NCBI GenBank assembly: GCA_001953115.1 | Contig: LSSL01000266.1 | Coordinates: forward strand, 1 to 36,910 | DNA length: 36,910 nt | Source: Smittium mucronatum | Lineage: Eukaryota; Kickxellomycota; Harpellomycetes; Harpellales; Legeriomycetaceae | Direction of reading: 5' to 3' | Shown: positions 25,382 through 36,910 of the stretch, in pieces | How positions within the stretch are numbered: position 1 is the stretch's first letter | Layout of the letters: every line of letters begins with the position of its first letter | Notes under the pieces: model-generated | Databases searched by the model: none | What the model saw: the letters and a program-made list of their open reading frames with translations, nothing else | Told to the model about the DNA's origin: nothing | Program-made: the position numbers and the translations under genes

Positions 25382-25420
25382 GGACTATTCTGAGATTTAT
25401 TATTCCCCTGCATTAAACAT
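25382..25420 (+). repeat. 39-bp direct repeat, copy 1
   Basis: Matches 25985-26023 at 34 of 39 positions by direct comparison, with the last 17 bases (ATCCCCTGCATTAAACAT in copy 2, less its first two bases) identical. It is flanked by two similar 15-base pieces, GCATGTTTAGCTTTA upstream and GCATGTTCAGCTTTT downstream. Function unknown. Confidence 0.7.
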
Positions 25421-25940
25421 GCATGTTCAGCTTTTGTTACAATTAATTTATCCGCTTGCTTATAGATAAAGCTTTTGAAGAAAAAAAGAATATTTAAAGA
25501 AGTGAAGCTAATTTTAATATTTTATTCAAGGGAATTTAAGAAGTTTAAGAAAGAAAACTTGAATTTTTGAATTTGTATACTGAACTGGGCTTGTTTTTTT
25601 ATAATATGCTAAAAAATAGACACCTTTTATACGTATTTTGATATTGTCACTTTTTTATCTCTGTATTCCTTTCCTAAGAACTCAATGACTTCTTCTATTT
25701 AATACTCATTAATATTGCTATTTTTCTGCCGCCGTTTCATTTGAATGGCTTTGTTTCAATATATCTTCAATATGTTCCAAACTGACATCTATGACCTTCG
25801 TTGGAATATTTATGGATTTTTGATGCATTTAAATAAATAAATTTGCTATTTCAAGGTTCTATTGGTAACTTTTTTGTATTACTTCAATATCGTTTTATAG
25901 TAAAAATATATAATGTACTCGCTAAAATCTCCATTAATAT
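25421..25940. other. Spacer between the 39-bp repeats; no gene seen
   Basis: AT-rich with some mixed-composition patches. No open frame, RNA or transposon signature could be supported. Confidence 0.5.
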
Positions 25941-25970
25941 GGAATATGTGTCATTTGATATACATATTCC
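25941..25970. repeat. Hairpin with perfect 9-bp stem
   Basis: GGAATATGT (25941-25949) pairs with ACATATTCC (25962-25970) around a 12-base loop. It sits 15 bases before the second 39-bp repeat. Confidence 0.6.
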
Positions 25971-25984
25971 TTCACAGTTACACT

Positions 25985-26023
25985 GGGCTATTCGGAGATG
26001 TATCAATCCCCTGCATTAAACAT
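25985..26023 (+). repeat. 39-bp direct repeat, copy 2
   Basis: Second copy of the sequence at 25382-25420, about 600 bases downstream, same orientation, 5 mismatches. The flanks are not similar, so only the core is repeated. Confidence 0.7.
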
Positions 26024-26388
26024 CTTTTCTTTGTAAATAATAATTTGTAATGTAAATAAATAGATATAAACATTAACAATAATAAATGTGTACATTTATC
26101 GTCAGACCAATGGATTTTGTAGAAAAATAGCCTATGCATAGAGATATTCTACTGCTCCTTGCAACATGAAGTATGCAAGTTATACTTACACCCATAAAAA
26201 TCTAAACTTTATTTGAAATTAATAACAAAAAAAAATTTTTTATGCACAATTATTCATTTCACGCTCTTTCTATCGATTATTTGATAACCCCATCTTAGGT
26301 TAACCCTAATATTTAAATACCTTGTCGTTTTCAGGGGCTTAGTAGTGTAATTTTCAAAGTGAAATAAACTAAAATTTCAATTAGCATT
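26024..26388. other. Spacer before the structured island
   Basis: AT-rich, becoming less so after about 26270. No feature is supported. Confidence 0.5.
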
Positions 26389-26802
26389 CTACTAATCTTG
26401 GTTGGGAGTAGTGGAGACATCGCACAGCGATTCGAAGGGCAGAAAATTCGTAGGAGGATCATCTAGAAACAGGAGAAGCTGATCGTTTATCACAACCGAG
26501 ATATCTTCTAGTGCAAAAGTCCAGCTTTCGACAGATAGACTGATCTCAGCGTCTAAAAGATATTTTTAGGAAATTCATGGCGGTCAACCCCACTTTTGGG
26601 TAGGAGCCTAACTTTATTAATCCTGTAGAAGTAGGGTCTGATTAAGAGATCAGTAGCTTCAATGAACTATTGTTCGTTGACAAAGAGCTTAATTCTTGAC
26701 TGCATGTAACCTCAGTCATCCAGCCTACTTGAAGCAATGCCAGGGGGGGTCTTTCGGTTGGTAAATTGCATGCTTTTTCCATATGTACGCAGCCGGTAGA
26801 CC
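26389..26802 (+). ncRNA. Candidate structured RNA of unknown family
   Basis: A GC-richer island in AT-rich DNA whose complementary arms follow one another closely. They are: CTACT/AGTAG (26389-26393 with 26407-26411), ATCGC/GCGAT (26419 with 26427), CTAGAA/TTCTAG (26463 with 26506), TAGAC/GTCTA (26536 with 26551), AAGTAGG/CCTACTT (26629 with 26724) enclosing CTGAT/ATCAG (26638 with 26649), TCAATGAAC/GTTCGTTGA (26659 with 26672, 4-base loop) and TGACTG/CAGTCA (26697 with 26713). Last come GGTCT/AGACC (26748 with 26798) stacked on CGGTTG/CAGCCG (26755 with 26790). Two helices contain a G-U pair when read on the plus strand that would be an A-C mismatch on the minus strand, which favours plus. 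A T5 run follows at 26835. SRP, RNase P/MRP, U snRNA, group I and tRNA hallmarks were not found. A dead GC-richer gene or transposon is the alternative. Confidence 0.38.
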
Positions 26803-26905
26803 TTCAGAGGAGCTTATTGTAGTTAGGATAATAGTTTTTCTATACTTCTTTTTCTTCTTTTCAAATTTTTTTAGTATAGTTTTTAATGCGTTATCTTACA
26901 ATAAA

Positions 26906-28151
26906 ATTCCGTAATAAAAAAAAAACATCTTTTATTATTTAAATTCTGTTTAAAAAAATAATAAATAAACTTAGTTTTTTACAAAAATAAGAACAAAAAA
27001 CTATTAACCAAGAGGTGAAAATATAGAATTATCCAATGATGTAAATTCCTATTTTTCTATATGTTAGAAAAATTATTTGAAACATTGATATGAAATAATA
27101 GTAAAATTTACGAGCCAGTGAGTTTATCATATAATGTGGTTTGAAGCTTTTATTTACAATTTATGTCAAGAAAATAAGGCAAAAATATATTTACGCTAAT
27201 ATATACACAAGGAATTATTTAAGATATTTTTGCGAGTTAAATTTAAAAATATAATAAAAATCTTTTTCTATCAATTATTAAACATTTAAAATGCTACATA
27301 TCCATTTAATATAACAAATAAATTAAAATTGTAGAAATTTTATTATTAACTTAACTTTGGAAATATAATCTACCAATTATAACATGGCATTCACACATGT
27401 TAAAATCATCTTTATAGTTATCATAAAACATATTATCCTTTATCATAAATTAATGTAATCATTTTCATCTTATGATATAATGATAAATAGAAAAGGATGA
27501 TAAAATACAATGCAATACAATAAACTTTATAAGGAGTAAATTAGCTAAAGAAAAATTTTAGTTGAGATAAATTTTAGTTTTTTTGCATAAAAGATTTAAA
27601 TTTAAAACTCTCAAACCCCCTACCATTTGGAAACATGTATTCAATCACTTTCTAATTATTTCTTTTTTGACCTTTTCAAGCCCCTATACTTATGTTTTTG
27701 ATTTTCATTATAGCTATTTTAAATATACTTATAGAAATTTTTTCACGAAGTGTTTAAAAAATCCATTATTTATCCTCTCAACACAGATAAAAAATAGAAT
27801 TTTAATATTTTTATTTTATTGATAAAACCCTTTTCCGTGAAAAGTATGTGTAAGCCAAAATATTAATATATCGTAATATTAAATTAATGGATTGCTGTAC
27901 ACTTCAACTTTTTTTTTCTATGAGTACTAGAATACCCAAACTCTCAAGTAATCTTTTATTATAGAATAATGACGGTAGAGTCTAAAGACTTTATATATTT
28001 GATATTAATAATTGGATTTAACATTGGTTAAAAGCAGTGATGAAATTCAAATATGGATTAAATCCGTATTAGTGGTTGTAAAACAATATTACAAATAATG
28101 ATTTTCATTAGGGAAAATTGACTAAATAACTAGAACGAAATTTTGATTTTT
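26906..28151. other. AT-rich intergenic DNA downstream of TRM44
   Basis: No gene supported. The frame at 27583-27822 (+, 79 codons) has no motif and an F/Y/I/K-rich composition expected of chance. Confidence 0.55.
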
Positions 28152-30551
28152 TTACTTTTTTGAGTTCATTTCCAAAATATGGGTCGATTTTAGTTTCCTT
28201 TTTTCTAGTCTAGAAAGATTTTTTTGTGAATCCGGCACTCTTGGGGTGAAATCGCTGTTATTTGATTCATAAATATTCGTAATATCGTCCAATAATCCAT
28301 TTTTAACATTACTATCATCTAAAAAAGAGAAAAGGTTTTCTTTAATAGGAAATTATAATTTAAGAATGAGTAACACAAATAAAAAATATACTTACCAATA
28401 TTAAATTTCAGGGATCTTCCAACTAAGGCAACATTCCGAGTTGATGGAATTCTTAAATAATCAACTTCGGGGACATATCCACAATTCGAAATTATATTAG
28501 TTACATATTTACAGTAAGATCCATATTTGCTTTCACCAATTTTAGCTTGCATAGCCATCTTTTTTCCTGAAAAATCATGAAAGCAACATGGGACTACTAC
28601 GAAGCTAAGAAAGTTGCCAGATTTAATAAAAGGTAAATATAAACTGTAAATGGCATTAAAAAGGTAATATAAAATGTAAATTTGAAAAACTTGCTTCTTG
28701 AAACCTGACTTCGCTGCAATTACTGGGATCCTTTTGAAAAAATGAAAAATGAAAATGAAGGGAATAGCAAGAAATAAATGAAAAATAGCCGGAAATATGA
28801 TTGAATAAGTAAATATAAACTAAATTAAATGATACCAGGGGACCAGTTCGTCCGCATGATTTCCTATGATCCAATCGCTATCAACGACTAATTCGTAAGG
28901 CATAATTGTTAACGCGCGTAATTGAGGTTTAGGGTCGAATTTCGACCAGATTTTTCTAGAGCTCTGATCAATTCCATAGCCTAAGAATCCCTCACAATTC
29001 AATATATAAACTAAAAGACCATTTCCACATCCTAAATCAACGAATGTCGGCTTTCTTTAAATATCAGGATTAAATTTAGGGTTATTTAAATTAGGCCATG
29101 TATAAAAATTGATTTGATAAGGTTTTTTATAGCTTTAATATAGGTTTTAAAAAAATAGACTCGAGAATATTTTTTTGAAAGGGATCAATTTCACAAATTC
29201 CAAAAAATTTGTAATAGATATTAAATGAATAATTTTAAAACCGACCGAAAATACAGACTAAATGGCTTACTTCTTTTCGACTGACCACATTGATATCAGC
29301 CAGCTGGAAATGGCCAAATCTTCAAAAACATATTTTGAAGGGTCGGATTTTTCTGACCAATTTTCTACCAGTTTAGAAGCGTATTTTTCTTTAAGTCTGG
29401 AGTATGTAGCAGTATATGAATCCTTGTTAACAAGTGAATCGTGTATTGCCCGTTTAACGAACCCAATATGTTGATTTGAGCACCACTTGTATAGCTTGTG
29501 AAAAATTGATTTCCAGATTAACTTAAGAAAGAAAAATAGGAAAAAAAATTATAGAATAGGAGTAGGTAAATTGTTGTAAAAATTAAAGATGATATTCTAA
29601 AAAGTATTAAAATTTGTGAATTATTTGGGTAAAAAATATATATATATATATATATTACTTCTTTATTATTTTCAGTTGACGAATTAGCATAGTTCTCCAT
29701 CACTGATAGCTTGAGGATGAAACTAAATTTGATTTTTAGCCATAATGTTTTCATAAAATTAACTGAAATATTGAAGTAAAAATAATTACCAAGATTCCTC
29801 TTCTTCAATATTTTCATTGACCACTTTAGTGAGTGTAAAGCTGTATGATGATACCTAATTCATGCCATTTTTTATACGGAGAGTGAATAATGGTGAAAAA
29901 AAAATAATTATTGGCTATAACCTTGGGGTAATAAAATGGAAGAGTTTGGTCAGTCTCTAATACTGGTGAAAAAATAACTTGGGAACCTAAAAATTGAAAA
30001 TAGTTTAAAATATGGGGTTGATGAATAAACTGAGCAAATGTTGGTGAGATTAAAAGTTTATAAATCTAATTTATAAAACGTGATTTTTGGAGGTACATGT
30101 ATCGTTTACTAAATAAGTGACATCTTCTAATAATTCATGATCTTTATTTTTGCGCTTTGGAATTAACTTTCTTGACAGATTACGAATTTTAAGGTTTTCA
30201 TGAGATTTTTCCGATAATAGTAATGATTTTTCAATAGGTGGATAAATGCGATTTGGCTCTTGAACCCAAAGATTCTGGTTTAAACAATTATAAAATATAA
30301 ATTTTTTATTGAGAAAAATCTTCTAAAAATTTACAAGGTAAGGAAAAAATTGAAGGGAGTACCGTGATATCCAAAAAATCCTGTGAATTAAAACATTTTA
30401 CTTGGGTTTCGATCAAGGTTCTCCAAAATTTGCCTTTTTCTTCTGAAATATTCGGTTTTAAATCGAAATGAAACTTCGGAGAGTATAGTGAATATGCTGC
30501 CAGCCTTTTCTTTTCATTATCTAAATTTACCTTCACTGAATAAGAATCCAT
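28152..30551 (-). CDS. TRM44: tRNA(Ser) (uridine(44)-2'-O)-methyltransferase, Trm44 family (9 exons)
   Basis: Exons, joined in phase: 30363-30551, 30097-30274, 29922-29986, 29790-29854, 29659-29722, 29271-29521, 28836-29054, 28396-28730 and 28152-28318, giving 510 residues. The family uses S-adenosylmethionine to 2'-O-methylate U44 of serine tRNA. Visible family blocks are PFYYPKV (about 139-145), KRAIHDSLV, WSEKSDPSKYVFEDLAIS (with SWLISMW), the SAM-binding FVDLGCGNG (275-283), GNHADELVPW (335-344), VVVPCCFHDF (388-397) and LRIPSTRN (436-443). The C-terminal 55 residues are charged and unlike the conserved core. Exons 6-9 are secure. Exons 1-2 are weaker, since the donors chosen (GTACTC, GTACCT) were picked because only they keep phase. 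Exon 8 contains an in-frame 87-base insert (28618-28704) that may be an intron; if removed the protein has 481 residues. Intron 6 is unusually long (216 bases). Confidence 0.87.
29636..29655. repeat. AT dinucleotide microsatellite in TRM44 intron 5
   Basis: Ten AT units. On the minus (coding) strand it begins within a few bases of the intron 5 donor (GTAAT at 29658), so length changes would alter donor-adjacent sequence. Confidence 0.85.
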
Positions 30552-30939
30552 TTTTCGAAATCTGAAATTCTTGATTGTGCTTTAAATTGAATTGGACTGG
30601 AAAGAATGAGTCTTGATTTTCTTCTCTTTTTTTTGTATTACTATTACTGAAGTTTATTATTTAGCTGATTCTGTTCAGCGGATTTTAGTAGTAATCGAAA
30701 GTGCTGGGAGTTTGCGAGCTAATCATTAAAACTATCAAACAAAGAGCCTAAGAGCTAATTTAATGACTAGGCTATTTGCTATTTATATAAAGAATTTTAT
30801 TATAAATTGTCCATTAAAATGATAGATCAATGACTAAATATTCTTCAATTCCGCTTATTGGTCAATAAAACATTTGTTAAATTTCATTAAGAAAGCGTAT
30901 GTGATAGACTACCAAAATTACCATTGCTTTGCCCTTAGA

Positions 30940-31254
30940 TTATGCAATGATTGGGAGAGTGAGAAGGGGAGCGATCCAATATTTAAATGCCAATCGATCA
31001 ACAAAGATATTTTTGGTAAAAAATATGGCTAGCATTAATATTAGAACTTCAAATACAAGGCAGAGATTATCAGCATATTGCTTATAAGAAGTGTGAATAG
31101 ACGAGTTTAAAATAAACGCGAAACGAATTAAACTTGATTGTATTTGTAATAGGTTGGGCCTCACGATATGTGCAAAAAGGATAACTTATTTATAATTATT
31201 GATACTAATAATCAGTTCATAAGATTCTAATGGTGTTTTAACTTGAACTGGTGA
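30940..31254 (-). pseudogene. Fragment of a probable membrane-protein gene, unknown family
   Basis: A minus-strand frame follows a possible acceptor (ATAG before 31254) and runs 105 codons with one internal TAA (31186-31188), ending at TAA 30940-30942. The first part includes TPLESYELIISINNYK. The second includes HIVRPNLLQIQSSLIRFAF and two hydrophobic stretches (LCLVFEVLILMLAIFF and YWIAPLLTLPIIA) that could span a membrane. No ATG start fits. The composition is more protein-like than random AT-rich frames. I do not recognise the family. It ends about 390 bases before the TRM44 start on the same strand. It could be a dead gene, a last exon with the TAA inside an unseen short intron, or chance. 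Confidence 0.28.
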
Positions 31255-34200
31255 CTATAAGTATTAAATTAAAAAATAAAGTCATGATTATTTGATCATT
31301 GTGAATGTGATTATCTAAATAAACAATATTATATGCATATTTAACATTTTAATAAATTTTAAGAAAAGGTAATGTTATTATATTTTTGATTTTATAGTTC
31401 ATTAGTTGAATTAATACTATTTTAATATCGTAATAATAAATTAAATAATCTAAATTAAAATGAATAAATGTTCTCAAATATAAAAAACCGTAATTATGCG
31501 TTATATAACTAGATAAAAAAAATAAAAGGAGGTTCACAATTCCGACAGCTACAATGAAAGAAAAAAATTGATTGAATCTTATAAGCTTTTGAGTGCTAAA
31601 TTATAAATAATATATATATAATAATTAAAATTAGAATACTTTGGAATAAAAAAACACTTTTTTTAAAGTATAAAGAAGCTCGAATATATATAATTTATTA
31701 AATTTATGTGAATTTACATCTAATTGGTCGATCATTCGAATAGAGGGAGTAAAAGATGTAAGAATTTTTTTTATCACAGGGAGATGACGGAGGTTTATTT
31801 ATAAAAAAAACAACTCAAAATTATTTTTTAATTTTAATTTTTTTTTATAAATCAAACTTCAATATTTAAAAGGTATTAAATGAAAAAACTTAAAAAAAAT
31901 TCTCAAGAATCGCGAAAAATAAAAACTTATGTAGTAAATAATAGTTTAATATGCAAAGATATGATACCAACAGCTTGTTTAAAAGATAAATTCTTCAAAG
32001 TGATAAATCTGTGAATTCAAAATGAAAATAAAATGAAATTTCATGAAAAATTGATAATCACATCGAAAAAATATAATGTGTAACTGGTGATGTAAAACGA
32101 AACGAAAGTTTAGATGCGAAATAATAAATTTAATGGTTTAAATATACATTAAAATAGCTGTATATCCTATAAATATGAACTTTAGCTATCTGTATGATCA
32201 AGGAAATAAATGAGTTTAATAAACATATATATTATAAACTTAATTATAGTATTACTTAGGACCTATTTACGTAGAAAATAAAAATAAAAAAATTTCCCAC
32301 TTACCATTTTTTATTTTATTGCCAGTATCACCTAACTTAATATTTTTGAAATATTAAATTTCGTTTTTGTAAAAAAACTCATTAATAGAAAAATCTAACA
32401 CCAACCCATAAACTATTTAAATTTCCAAAAAAAATGAACAATTTATAGAAAATAGATGCTTGAACCAACTATTTGGATTATAGAATATAATGGAATATAT
32501 ATATATATCCAAATCAATGAAAATATTTTGGGAATTAAAACAAAAGTAAAACTCATTAACTCATTAACTAATTTCAGAAATATAAATGTTTGATACCTGA
32601 TATTAAATTTGATTAACTCTGCTTAATTTAAATTTTATACAGAAAAAGGTTCCATTAATTTATAAATATGAAAAAACTCCGCAGATTTGTCATATTTATT
32701 ATAAATAAATATAATTCAAAAATAAAAGAAAATTTATAACTATTTATTTCAGAAATTTATTATAAATCTAGGGGATTTTAAAAATGATATTTATTAAACC
32801 TCCTTAAAACAGCGATCGAAAAAAATTAATCTTCAAAAAAAATATCCATAATAGACATAAGTTAATGATCCACTTATAAATATATTATTTATATTATTTA
32901 GATTCTTAAATTGGTTAATAGAACTTTTGTTAAAAACGGTCGGGGATGCTCAATTTCCGGATGATATAAAAAAATAATAATTTTAGATTAAAAATTAAAA
33001 AAATTATGAAAAAAATTAAGCTCTTTTAAGAAAATCCAATTAAATTGTGTGAAAACATCAAATAAAACATTTTCCTCTATTATTTAATACTTTTGAGATT
33101 ATTATGATGACCAAATATGTTGAGCTATTGTTGCACAAAAGTAATTGGATAAATAATAATTTTCTATTTTCTATTTGCTATTAAGGAAACTAGTTTTAAA
33201 ATTTCACCTATATTCACCAAAAAATTTATTTTTTAATTGAAAGAGGGGGGGTTGTTTGTGTTTTGGTGATGAACGCTAATTTTTTTAGCCTTATTTATTT
33301 TTCACAGTTTTAAATATTCACAAATCATGAAATAGATGTATGAAAGGGTAAAATAGTTAGCGGGTAGACTTATTTTATTAAATTTTACTTTTAAAACTCT
33401 GTATTTTTAGCTTTAAGTTAAGTTGAAATATTAATTGCCTATTATAATTAAATAAATAAATAAATTTATTGATTTTTTAGTTTAATTAAAAATGTTTATT
33501 CAATTAATTATTTTTGTCGACTCTGTTTATGAAACTGAAAAAAATTATTTAAGTTACAAAGTATAATAAATATCTCTATATATTTTTTTGTTTATTTTAA
33601 TATATTTAAAATTTTATAATAAATATTACGCCCAAATTGATGATTAAAATGATTAAAAAAGGACTTCAACCCATAAAAGTGATCTCTCGCTTTTTTTTCA
33701 AGATTTTAGCTTAATATTTTCTCGTATAACTCTATAATTTTGCAATGCTTTAAAAATAATTTTAAAATAAAGTGGATAATTTCAGAATAAAAAAGTAAAA
33801 TAGGGCTACAAAGAAAATTTAATTATAAAATTTTACTGAAATTATATCTAATAATGAAATATTAAATATAATCTTGTAAATTTATCGGTTCGGATAGTTT
33901 TAGAATTTTAAAATCACTATAAATTACTTTTTTTTTTGAGTTAAAGCTTATAATATTTTAAAAAATAGTTAGATTTTATGAAAAAAAAAAAAAATGAATG
34001 AGAATATGATATAAATTGTTAATTTTATATTATTTTAAATTCTCGAATTTAAATCCAAACTTAGTAAAACCTTACTATAGAAACTGCTTACTTATTTTTA
34101 AATAACCAAGCTTAAAAATTTAAGGTGATTTTTATATTTGAAATTAACTTTTTCTTTTTCTTTTTTCTTTTAAATATGATGAATATATATTTAGTTCGAA

Positions 34201-36910
34201 GAAAAGATTCTTTTCTGTATATTTAAGTGATATAAAAGCATATTAAAATAAATTAATATTCATTAATTTTATAATTTTAACTCTATTTTATATTTTATTC
34301 AATAACTAGATATAAAATAAGCATTTTCAGTAAAAAATTCAGTTTGAAAAATATATACTGAATGTAAATTTCTAAAATTGTTCCTTTGATTGCTAAAAAA
34401 AACAATATAGATTAAATCAATAAATATAAAAACATTCACTAAATGATTATATATTCTGTTTGAGGATAAAAATTATACGGTATAAAATTAAAAACTCAGG
34501 ACAAATTAAAACTATCCGTTTTTTAACATATGAAAAGCAAAAATAAGCTTTTATTAAAATAATAAAAATACTATATATAACCAGAATTTTATTAATTAAT
34601 TTCAAATACCAAATAATTAATTTAAATCCAAAATAATCAAATGATAAAAATAGAAAAATAACTTTATTATTTGATATCTAAAATTTTATATAATTCAAAA
34701 TATTTTTCTTTTTTGAAATATTTATCCTATTTACCTTATTTTTTGCAAAAAAATTCCCCGTAATTCACTTATATTAACGAAAAAATAACTAGAATAATTA
34801 AGATCGTGCAATAAAAATAACTGTAAATAAAATAAAAAAGCTCCTTTTGATTCATTAAAAAACTAAAAAAAATATTTTGTTTAGTTTTTTTACAATTATT
34901 TAACGATAAATTTCGAGAATTTATAATTGACAATAACGTATTATTTTGCTACCTGTATTCTTTAAAAATATGAGGTAAACGAATGATTCTTTATTTAAAA
35001 TTTTAATATAAAAAATTTCTTGTTTTGAATATAAAGAAAAATGATCTTTTAACATATCACCAACATTTATTTTTATTTTTAATCACCAAATCGTACTGAA
35101 GCTTAATTATATTTCTACAAGTAAAAATCATGAGTTTAAATCAAACTTTTAATAATTAAAATAATTCAACTTCAAATTAGATTATTGATTATTTTAATGA
35201 AAAATTGCAATTATTTTTAACTTTTCAATATGATTTAAATTCTCACAAAACAATATTCCAAAAAAATCAATTTATTATGATTTTAAAAATCTCCCAGTTA
35301 TCTCTAGGCCATTTTTTGTAGCTTTTTTTTTAGAAAAGTGAATTATGTAAATTCTAACTTTTAATTGGGTATGAAAAAACAAATAAAAATATGAGTTTTA
35401 AAATAATTGAAAAAAACTCTGAGTAAAAGATTTTAATAGAGGTTAAGAACCAAAAAAAAAAAAATTAAAAAAAATTAACTGGGTCATTTTTTAGAATAAT
35501 ATAAACATTAATTTAATAAAAATTAGACTTTGAAAATAAATTTCATTTCATTTTTAAGATATGTAAAATATCGATTTCGGAAAAATTTCGGCCATAGAAA
35601 TATATGTAAAATATTTTAGAGAAAAAAATTAATACAATAAATATAATATTCTGGTTTTTTTATATTATTATTGATAAAAAGTTGTTTTTAACCACTTCAA
35701 ACCGGGAAGATATATTATTAAGAATGAACATAAATAATCTCAAATAAGCGAAAGCTTCTTGAATAAATTCCTCTCAAATTTGATACAACATATATATATA
35801 TATGTGTGTGTTTTATGTGATTTTGATTATTTTTTGGTGGTTATCTAATCTAGAGATATTGAGCCTCTAATTATTGATTGATTGATTAAATCAATATATT
35901 CATCAGCTAATGAAATAATTGAAAAATTTAGCTAAATTTTGATTTGGCCCAATGAAATTAAATAAAAAATCCTAATCCAAATTAGAATTTATTGTCACTA
36001 AGGGATAGCTTTGGCTCTGAAACTTTATCTTTAGGACCAAGTTATCAAAATAGCTCTAATCAGCCTTGTGATACCTTTGTTAATATAAAAATGTATGCTT
36101 TTAAATTTCAAGTAGAAATTTAAATTTTTGAACACTTTTAAAAAAGTCGAATTAAAATTTTTGAGAATGTATTGCAAAACTAGCATATATCTTTAATTGA
36201 TTATTCTTCTAATCAGAAATATAATTCCAAAAAATTCTTAATTTATATCACTTAGTGGTTAGTTTGAAATTTAATCAATCTTTAGTATTCATTAAAGGTT
36301 AAAAATATGCATAAAATTTTTTTTCCCTAAATCTGATACTTTTCTGCTCATTATTTGGATTGATATTTATAAAATATGAATATATATATATAAATGAGTG
36401 AAGTTTGTAAAAATTTGAATTTAAAATTAAAATGTTACCTCTTATATTTAGAGAATTGTTATAAAAAAAAACTGAGTTTATAATCTTGTAGCTGCTTTTA
36501 AATAGATTGATAGTAATAATTTCAAGTCAAAAAATATAAGATATATAAAAAAATTATAATTTTTTGCATATATTTCTAAAAAATCTTAATGTTTCACTAG
36601 CATATTCACAATTAGCAAATTCTTGATTATAACATAATATAAATAAATAAACTAAGCTCCATTTTATTTCAACTGTGCTGAGAAATAAGTATTGCATAAA
36701 CCCTTCAAATTTTAAATAAAATTTTTATCTTTATAAACAAGATTGACTAGGAAAATACGTTTTTTGATAGTTTTAAACATTTCTTTTTTGATATTTATTT
36801 TTACTGTTTGATTATTATAGAATATCTTGAGTTTTTTTTATGCTAATAAAATTTTATAAATTCCATTAATAAAAAATCTATTCAGCAAAATGAAGATAAT
36901 TTGATAATTT
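31255..36910. other. AT-rich terminal region without recognisable genes
   Basis: Stops are dense in all frames and no conserved protein segment or RNA gene was seen. A short inverted pair, ATTTGGAT (32471-32478) with ATCCAAAT (32507-32514), encloses an AT-run. A mononucleotide G7 occurs near 33245-33251. The 62-codon frame at 31349-31537 (-) looks like chance. Confidence 0.55.
35790..35811. repeat. Compound TA/TG microsatellite
   Basis: A run of TA units passes into TG units (ATATATATGTGTGTGTTT), a simple-sequence tract. Confidence 0.8.

Noticed and set aside
25267..25521. 84-codon open minus-strand frame containing the first 39-bp repeat
   Set aside because: No start codon at its head, no motif, and the length is reachable by chance in this less AT-rich patch.
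26409..26905. Minus-strand open frames of 45-60 codons through the GC-richer island
   Set aside because: Several frames are open at once because lower A+T gives fewer stops; no single frame runs through and no domain is recognised. The pairing pattern on the plus strand explains the island better, though a dead gene is not excluded.
27583..27822. 79-codon plus-strand frame
   Set aside because: Begins at a non-ATG codon, is F/Y/I/K-rich and shows no motif; likely chance.
29262..29474. 70-codon plus-strand frame
   Set aside because: It lies antisense to exon 6 of TRM44, whose minus-strand translation shows strong family motifs.
1..36910. CRISPR arrays, bacterial operons, phage or viral genes, telomeric repeats
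   Set aside because: None seen; spliced genes and overall layout are eukaryotic nuclear.

Overview
The window is eukaryotic nuclear DNA, very rich in A+T (about four-fifths by eye) and gene-poor. The genes are broken by short GT-AG introns (mostly 67-137 bases, one of 216). Two genes encode secreted proteins with signal peptides, and one encodes Trm44, a tRNA methyltransferase of fungi and other eukaryotes. Together these suggest an AT-rich fungus. An early-diverging lineage such as the arbuscular mycorrhizal fungi is possible, but that is inference. Nothing bacterial, organellar or viral was seen.

Layout. Positions 61-217 form a GC-richer island full of short inverted repeats, followed by a 97-base hairpin-like element (352-448). 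Two paralogous three-exon genes for secreted ENPP-type (type I) phosphodiesterase/nucleotide pyrophosphatases lie on the minus strand at 1197-2734 and 12068-13625. They have identical intron positions and phases. The 9.3 kb between them is AT-rich non-coding DNA with a perfect 34-bp palindrome (7126-7159) and a possible LINE endonuclease relic (10427-10780). From about 14.8 to 23.5 kb I see no gene. A foldback/MITE-like element with about 240-bp terminal inverted repeats occupies 23514-24864. Two diverged copies of a 39-bp sequence sit at 25382 and 25985. A second GC-richer island (26389-26802) can fold into a series of hairpins, some with G-U pairs, and is the best candidate for an undescribed structured RNA.

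A nine-exon TRM44 gene (28152-30551, minus) was reconstructed by joining open exons in phase. One segment holds an in-frame 87-base insert that is either an intron with a GT-TG boundary or a 29-residue insertion. Just upstream, 30940-31254 looks like a broken membrane-protein gene. The last 5.6 kb is AT-rich and apparently empty.

The genes do not form a pathway. The two phosphodiesterases would act outside the cell on nucleotides or other phosphodiesters, while Trm44 would methylate U44 of serine tRNA inside it. All statements rest on reading the sequence by eye; no database or folding program was run.
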